Of a stretch of DNA of 29,019 nucleotides, positions 24,436 through 29,019 are shown piece by piece (the first letter of the stretch is position 1; each line of letters opens with the position of its first letter). The stretch covers positions 1 through 29,019 of the forward strand of contig JASJQH010000108.1 of NCBI GenBank assembly GCA_040143965.1, given 5' to 3'. Both the position numbers and the translations under genes were made by a program. Under the pieces are notes generated by a model. The model saw only the letters and a list, made by a program, of their open reading frames with translations, searched no databases and was not told the origin of the DNA. This stretch comes from Basidiobolus ranarum (Eukaryota; Basidiobolomycota; Basidiobolomycetes; Basidiobolales).

Positions 24436-25452
24436 TCAAGGTTTCAAAATTAATTTACCAGTGGTCTTTCTGCCTTCTAAATCCTGGTGAGCTTGAGCAG
24501 CATCTTTTAGAGGATAAGTCTGGAATATTTTGATGTTCAACTTTTTGTTACCGATCAAGTCAAACAACTCATCCACCAATGGTTGAAATTCTTCCTTGGT
24601 AACAATGTAATTGAAAAGAGTTGGTCGAAGAAGTTTATAGTTGCCAACACTGAGTCGAGAGATATCAAAATTATCTACTTTGCCTGAGGCATTGCCGTAG
24701 GAGACTAAGGTACCACAACGACGTAACGAAGCCAAACTGATATCAAAAGTTTGTTTACCAACGCCGTCAAATACTGCGTGCACACCTTTACCATCAGTTA
24801 TCTTTTTAACTTCAGCAACAACGTCATCCTTTGTATAATTAATGACGTGGTCAGCACCGGCCTTTCGGGCGATTTCAGCTTTCTCGGGAGTGGAGGTAGT
24901 GCCAATTACGTTGGCACCAAAGTGTTTGCAGAGTTGTGTAAAGAGGAGACCAACACCACCGGCGGCGGCATGAACCAAGATCCAGTCATCAGGTTTAACT
25001 TTGTAAGATTCTTTAGCAAGAGATAAAGCAGTTAAACCCTGAAGAAGAGAAGCAGCTCCAACATCATAGTCAACACTTTCGGGAAGCTTTGCAGTTTTGT
25101 CTTCCTGTGAAAGACCATATTCGGCATAACTTCCAGCTGCGACATAAGCTACCCTATCACCTACCTTGAAGTCAGTCACCTGTTCGCCGACAGCCTCGAC
25201 AATTCCCGCTCCCTCTCTACCAAGTATAAGTGGTAAGGGAAGAGTATAAAGGCCAGTTCTATGATAAGTATCAATATAATTCACACCAATAGCATGGTTC
25301 TTTACAAGTAGTTCATTTTTAGATGGCTTAGGTATAGAAACGTCAGTGTAATTGAGAACTTCAACACCACCGGTTTTTTGAATTTGAATAGCTTTCATGG
25401 ACATATTGAGACGAGATAATGATGTGAAAGACCTACGAAATAAGCTTGCCAT
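24436..25452 (-). CDS. ZTA1: NADPH:quinone oxidoreductase (zeta-crystallin/ZTA1 family)
   Basis: Zinc-free member of the medium-chain dehydrogenase/reductase superfamily that reduces quinones with NADPH in oxidative-stress defence. It is a single uninterrupted frame of 338 residues, about the normal family length plus a short N-terminal extension. Landmarks: LGREGAGIVEAVGEQV, VGDRVAYVAAGSYAEY, LLQGLTAL, the nucleotide-binding loop ILVHAAAGGVGLLFTQL and VFDGVGKQTFD; it ends GRKTTGKLILKP. The Cys/His ligands of the catalytic zinc in alcohol dehydrogenases are absent, as expected. The chosen ATG gives MASLFRRSFTSLSRLN, a basic amphipathic start that may target mitochondria; a second ATG at MSMKAIQ would give the cytosolic form. 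It is the only intronless gene in the window. It is divergent from SSF1. Confidence 0.93.
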   Translation of the reverse strand: MASLFRRSFTSLSRLNMSMKAIQIQKTGGVEVLNYTDVSIPKPSKNELLVKNHAIGVNYIDTYHRTGLYTLPLPLILGREGAGIVEAVGEQVTDFKVGDRVAYVAAGSYAEYGLSQEDKTAKLPESVDYDVGAASLLQGLTALSLAKESYKVKPDDWILVHAAAGGVGLLFTQLCKHFGANVIGTTSTPEKAEIARKAGADHVINYTKDDVVAEVKKITDGKGVHAVFDGVGKQTFDISLASLRRCGTLVSYGNASGKVDNFDISRLSVGNYKLLRPTLFNYIVTKEEFQPLVDELFDLIGNKKLNIKIFQTYPLKDAAQAHQDLEGRKTTGKLILKP

Positions 25453-25860
25453 TTTAAATACTTCCTCGTGTGAACAGATATTGTGGCAGTTTATACCATT
25501 TGAACCTCTTATTACTAAGCCTTCTGGGCCATTATTCAGCATCACTCACACGATCACATTTATATTGAATAAATGGCGTGATTATATACTGTATACTCAA
25601 ACGTCACCATATCTTACAAGTTGGTATTCAGATGCAGGATCAATCATAACATTTTAAATAAACAGCTTAATAGTGTGATTAATATGATAAGGATAACCAC
25701 CCAGTAAACAATTGAGTACGCCATGGATGTGAAAAAAGTCAAGGTGATTGTGATGGTGACTGAAGAAAAAAAAAGAAAAATATTTACTCGCTATGAAATA
25801 CAAGAATTTAAGTATAATTTGCAAGCTTTAGGGTTTCTTGCAAATAGATATCACACAACC
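25453..25860. other. Divergent promoter region: quinone oxidoreductase and SSF1
   Basis: 408 bases between the two start codons. An ATG at 25723 is in frame with SSF1 with no stop between, but the implied 46-residue extension looks unlike the family, whose members start MAKRR. The stretch also carries a telo-box at 25827-25836, so it is better read as 5' UTR and promoter. Confidence 0.6.
25827..25836 (-). promoter_or_regulatory. Candidate telo-box (AAACCCTAAA on the minus strand)
   Basis: TTTAGGGTTT on the plus strand is a perfect telo-box, 25 bases before the SSF1 start codon. Telo-box motifs are known from promoters of ribosomal protein and ribosome-biogenesis genes in plants, and TTAGGG-type Tbf1 sites from fungi. 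The link with a ribosome-biogenesis gene makes it more credible than chance. Confidence 0.5.
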
Positions 25861-27334
25861 ATGGCTAAACGTAGAGTAAGTATGCATCCTAATTCTTTAC
25901 TTTTTATATCATTATTCTTATGTTCCCTCAATCTATTATAGAGAAAGAATAGAACTCATGCTCGCCCCTCAGAAGTAGAGGATATTGGACCCAAACCTCC
26001 TAAAAGTTTTGTCTTACGATCAGGGCCTGTTGGTAAGGCGGTGACAATTCTTTCTCGAGATTTAAGAAAGGTCATGGAGCCAAATACCGCAACCAAATTG
26101 AAGGTAAGAATGAATTTAGTTAATGTTGAATTTAACCACCCAAAATATTCAAACTATTCTTCAATTAGGAACGTAAAAACAACAAACTTAAGGATTTCGT
26201 ACATGTTGCTGGTCAATTGGGTGTGACACATTATATGATTTTCTCACGTACCGACACTGGTACCAATCTGAGAATTGCTCGTAATCCTCGTGGTCCTACT
26301 TTGACTTTCCGCGTTCTCAAATATTCTCTGATCAAGGATGTGCTCCGTTTACAAAGAACCCCCAAATCACCTGGCTCGGAGTATCGCTCCCCACCTTTGG
26401 TACTTACTTGAATGATACTGTCTATGATTATTTTTGAACTTGGATCATTAACTTTATTATTCTGTAGTTGGTTCTCAATAACTTTGGTGGTGAAAATAAG
26501 GAAATGAAACTTATGACCTCCATGTTCCAAAACTTGTTCCCTCCTATCAACGTTCAAAATGTGAGATTACTCTATAGCAGTGATTGATTTATGCTCCATA
26601 TGTACTAATCTCATGAACTTTTTTAGATGCACCTTAATGATGCTCGTAGAGTGGTTCTTCTTAATTACAACAGCGAGACCCAAACAATTGACTTCAGACA
26701 TTATTGTATTGGAGTAAAGCCTATTGGAGTTACCAAGGGAGTTAAGAAGATCATCACTAGTGAACTTCCTAAGCTTGGAAAATTCGAAGATATCAGTGAA
26801 TATGTACTTAGAGAGGCTTTTGCATCTGAAAGTGATGTGGAAGATGGCCCAGACTCTACCGTCACCTTGGCTCAAAATTACCATGGACGTAACAATAGAA
26901 AATCAGAACAAAGAGCTATTCGTTTGACCGAACTTGGACCTCGTTTAGAAATGAAATTGACTAAAATCCAAGAGGGATTATGCGAAGGACCTATATTGTT
27001 CCATTCATACATTCATAAGTCTCCTGAAGAGATTAAGGCTCAAGAGAAGGCTAGACAAATGAAGAAACAAGAGGCTGCTGTCAGACGTAAGCAACAAGAA
27101 ATTAACGTTGAAAAGAAGAAAGCAGCCGCTGAGGCTCACAAAATTGCTTGTGGCGCTGGCGCAAGCAAACCTGAGGACGAGGAGGACGAAGACTCAGATG
27201 ACATTAAAGAGCATTCCGGTGATGATGATGACGATGATGTAGACGATGAAGATGAGGAGGACGAAGATGAAGAAGAAGAATTAGAAGCCTTTGACGACGA
27301 GTCCGGTGACGAAAGTAATGATGACGAAGAATAA
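25861..27334 (+). CDS. SSF1: Ribosome-biogenesis factor SSF1/Peter Pan (Brix domain)
   Basis: Nucleolar assembly factor of the 60S subunit; yeast Ssf1/Ssf2 binds Rrp14/Rrp15 and acts in 27S pre-rRNA processing around ITS2. Exons: 25861-25875, 25942-26103, 26169-26399, 26468-26560, 26627-27334; 402 residues. The start MAKRRRKNRTHARP matches the family and requires the 15-nt first exon. The Brix domain (about 27-300) has PKSFVLRSGPVGKAVTILSRDLRKVMEP, FSRTDTGTNLRIARNPRGPTLTFRV, and an RRVVLLNYN...IDFRHYCIGVKPIGV segment, followed by the C-terminal ELGPRLEMKLTKIQEG motif. A Lys/Glu-rich coiled-coil-like stretch (about 310-345) leads into a very acidic Asp/Glu tail, common in nucleolar proteins. 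AATAAA follows the stop by about 30 bases. Confidence 0.96.
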
Positions 27335-27366
27335 GCTTAGTTTCAATGTAATTTTTCTTGAAAATC

Positions 27367-27372
27367 AATAAA
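27367..27372 (+). terminator. Candidate polyadenylation signal of SSF1
   Basis: AATAAA 33 bases after the SSF1 stop codon. It overlaps an AAACCCTAA sequence (27371-27379), another telo-box-like match; lying between two convergent 3' ends, that one is probably incidental. Confidence 0.45.
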
Positions 27373-27506
27373 ACCCTAATTTCATAGAAGTCTTCGTTCC
27401 AGATAGTATATTCAGTATATGCAATCGAAGTGATAGTTTCCAACAAATTTCAAGCTTTTATTTATCATTAGCTAGACCAATTTATTGACAGCAGGGTGAG
27501 GTCAGA

Positions 27507-28357
27507 TTAATACTTGACTTTATCTTGAGTCTTGCTCAAATAGTCCGAGAATTCTTGATAAGGTCCAACAGAGTAATTGGTTTCAGCCCACAAATCGGGG
27601 GTCAAGAAAGTATAAGTATGACCGATGGCAGCGAAAGTAGCCTTGACAAAGTTACCCAAAGTACGGGTAGAGCCACGGGCGGTAGTATAGCAATCAGTGA
27701 TACCGGCGAGTTGCAAAAGCTTCTTGGGAGTAGGAGCAGCAACAATACCTGTACCACGTGGAGCAGGAACAAGACGAGTGAGGACGGAACCGCACTTACC
27801 AGTAACTTTAGCTGGAACAGTATGAGGCATACCAAGGGAGGAACCCCAATAACCTCTACGAACAGGGATGATGCTAAGCTTGGCAAGGATAATAGCACCA
27901 CGGATAGCGGTAGCTACTTCCTTGGCGCACTTGACACCAAGACCAACATGACCATCGGAATCACCGATAAGGACAAAAGCCTTGAAACGAGTTCTTTGAC
28001 CAGCAGTAGTTTGCTTTTGAACAGGCATAATCTTAACAACTTCATCTTTCAAGCTGGGGAGGAAGAAATCGATGATTTGGTACTCCTTAACAGGAAGAGA
28101 GAAAAGGTAAATTTGTTCCATTGACTTGATTTTACCATCTTTTACGAGACGACCAAGTTTAGTGACAGGGACCCATTGGGTTTCTTCGTCCTTGCGTCCA
28201 CCCCGACGACCACGTCCGCGGCCACCACGACCGCCACGTCCACGTCCAAAACCACCGCGTCCTAATAAACAGGAGTTAGCATGGGTCTTATTTTCAACGG
28301 ATAATATTTATTTCTGAGCCTACCACCGCGACTATCGGCCGGTGCAGAGTCAGCCAT
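27507..28357 (-). CDS. RPS2: Small-subunit ribosomal protein uS5 (RPS2)
   Basis: Universal 40S protein at the mRNA entry channel, important for decoding accuracy. Minus-strand exons are 28357-28324 and 28261-27507; 262 residues, normal eukaryotic length. The N terminus [12 protein letters not shown] leads to a Gly-Arg repeat (about 10-33), the RGG region methylated in homologues. Then come [16 protein letters not shown] and the S5 double-stranded RNA-binding segment (about 95-160) with [22 protein letters not shown], then the C-terminal S5 domain with [24 protein letters not shown] and [11 protein letters not shown]. The only intron splits the codon for the last Gly before the repeat. It is convergent with SSF1. 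Confidence 0.97.
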
Positions 28358-29019
28358 TTGCTAGTGAACAAGAGCATAGAGAGTGAGTATGTTTTAAAGG
28401 TAAGGATTCGAACTGCAACTATGTATGATTTGTAGCTCAATGGATGAACTATCTTGAGAATATGGATGAACAAAACCACTTACATAATCTGACCAAAAAA
28501 AATACCCCGAAGGTGAAAAAATAGGGAGAAGGGACTATGAAACCACACTAAAACATTTTTAAACCTCCACCTCTGGCAGGGTTTCGTGATTTCCTCAGTT
28601 AGCCAATCATGCTACTTTCTTGATCCAATTCTCATCATATATTGATTATATGCACTTAGATTTGTATAGTTTAACTCAACTGTGGGAACACTCATCCTCA
28701 GAGGAACACCCATTAAGCAGATTAGATACCTGGTACTCCATCCGCCCAATTAGGCCATTTGTGTCAATGAATGGTTAATTGATCGGTGCAATTAGTGTGT
28801 AGTCCGAATTACAAAGCCTAAGTCGGCCACAATCTCTTGATTAATGAGAAAATCTCACCAATGCTGCTTATTCACAATACAAACTGTTGACATAATAATG
28901 TGGATTGGTCTGGTGGATTGGATAGCATCAGAGATGAGCTAAGATTGCACGCGATAACACTGACCAGGTATTCGATAAACTTGAAACAGATTTCTTCTTT
29001 TGGAAGTGCAAGATGAGAT
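28358..29019. other. Upstream region of RPS2, non-coding to window end
   Basis: 662 bases without a supported gene. It should contain the RPS2 promoter. I see no telo-box or TTAGGG element here, unlike upstream of SSF1. A B-box-like sequence and an A-box-like sequence near 28405-28450 do not combine into a tRNA. A 9-base repeat, tggatgaac, occurs twice near 28440-28470. Confidence 0.55.

Noticed and set aside
25723-25860. N-terminal extension of SSF1 from the in-frame ATG at 25723
   Set aside because: Family members begin at MAKRR, the extension has no similarity to them, and it spans a telo-box-like promoter element.
26567-26884. Minus-strand open frame of 105 codons across the SSF1 exon 4/5 boundary
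   Set aside because: It is antisense to the Brix domain coding sequence and has no recognisable product.
27525-28124. Long plus-strand open frame of 199 codons
   Set aside because: It is the antisense shadow of the highly conserved RPS2 coding exon; composition is Ser/Thr-rich with no domain.
28405-28480. Possible tRNA: a B-box-like sequence (minus strand, near 28405-28420) and an A-box-like tagctcaatgga (plus strand, near 28432)
   Set aside because: The two boxes are on opposite strands and in the wrong order, and no acceptor stem or anticodon arm can be drawn.

Overview
The window is nuclear DNA from a fungus, most likely an early-diverging, intron-rich, AT-leaning lineage (Mucoromycota or Zoopagomycota type). 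The evidence is many short GT-AG introns (mostly 55-100 nt), fungal-type proteins (LIM-binding PtaB/Adn1-like regulator, CE4 chitin deacetylases with Kex2-type propeptides, a fungal domain of unknown function) and TTAGGG-type telomere-like tracts. There is no prokaryotic operon structure, CRISPR array or virus. Lineage is inference; I ran no search.

Layout. 1-2291 is non-coding and holds a diverged direct repeat. 2292-4816 (+) is a 13-exon ER-type class I alpha-1,2-mannosidase. 5223-11506 (+) is a 17-exon MON2-type trafficking protein. 11947-13420 (-) is a probable regulator with two related copies of an uncharacterised fungal domain, preceded by a 1.35 kb upstream region. 14771-17104 (-) is a LIM-binding transcription cofactor. 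17947-19449 (+) is an NAPE-PLD-type metallo-hydrolase. 19658-21011 (-) is mitochondrial HMG-CoA lyase. 21289-21951 (+) is ALG13. 22138-22891 (+) and 23047-23820 (-) are two secreted CE4 polysaccharide deacetylases, tail to tail. 24436-25452 (-) is a quinone oxidoreductase. 25861-27334 (+) is the Brix-domain ribosome-biogenesis factor SSF1/Peter Pan. 27507-28357 (-) is ribosomal protein uS5 (RPS2). 28358-29019 is non-coding.

Most genes are ordinary housekeeping genes and do not form one pathway cluster. Loose links exist: the mannosidase, ALG13 and MON2 serve N-glycan processing and Golgi traffic; SSF1 and RPS2 serve ribosome production; the two CE4 enzymes modify wall chitin. Exon models were built by hand; for every spliced gene the summed exon length is divisible by three and the reading frame is closed.

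The points most worth a second look are a shared Cys-Pro-Tyr-Gly-x-Cys version of CE4 motif 3 in both deacetylases, the tandem duplication in the 11947-13420 gene, telomere-like tracts inside a MON2 intron and two intergenic regions, a telo-box just upstream of SSF1, and several splice oddities. I did not find a convincing undescribed multi-gene system.
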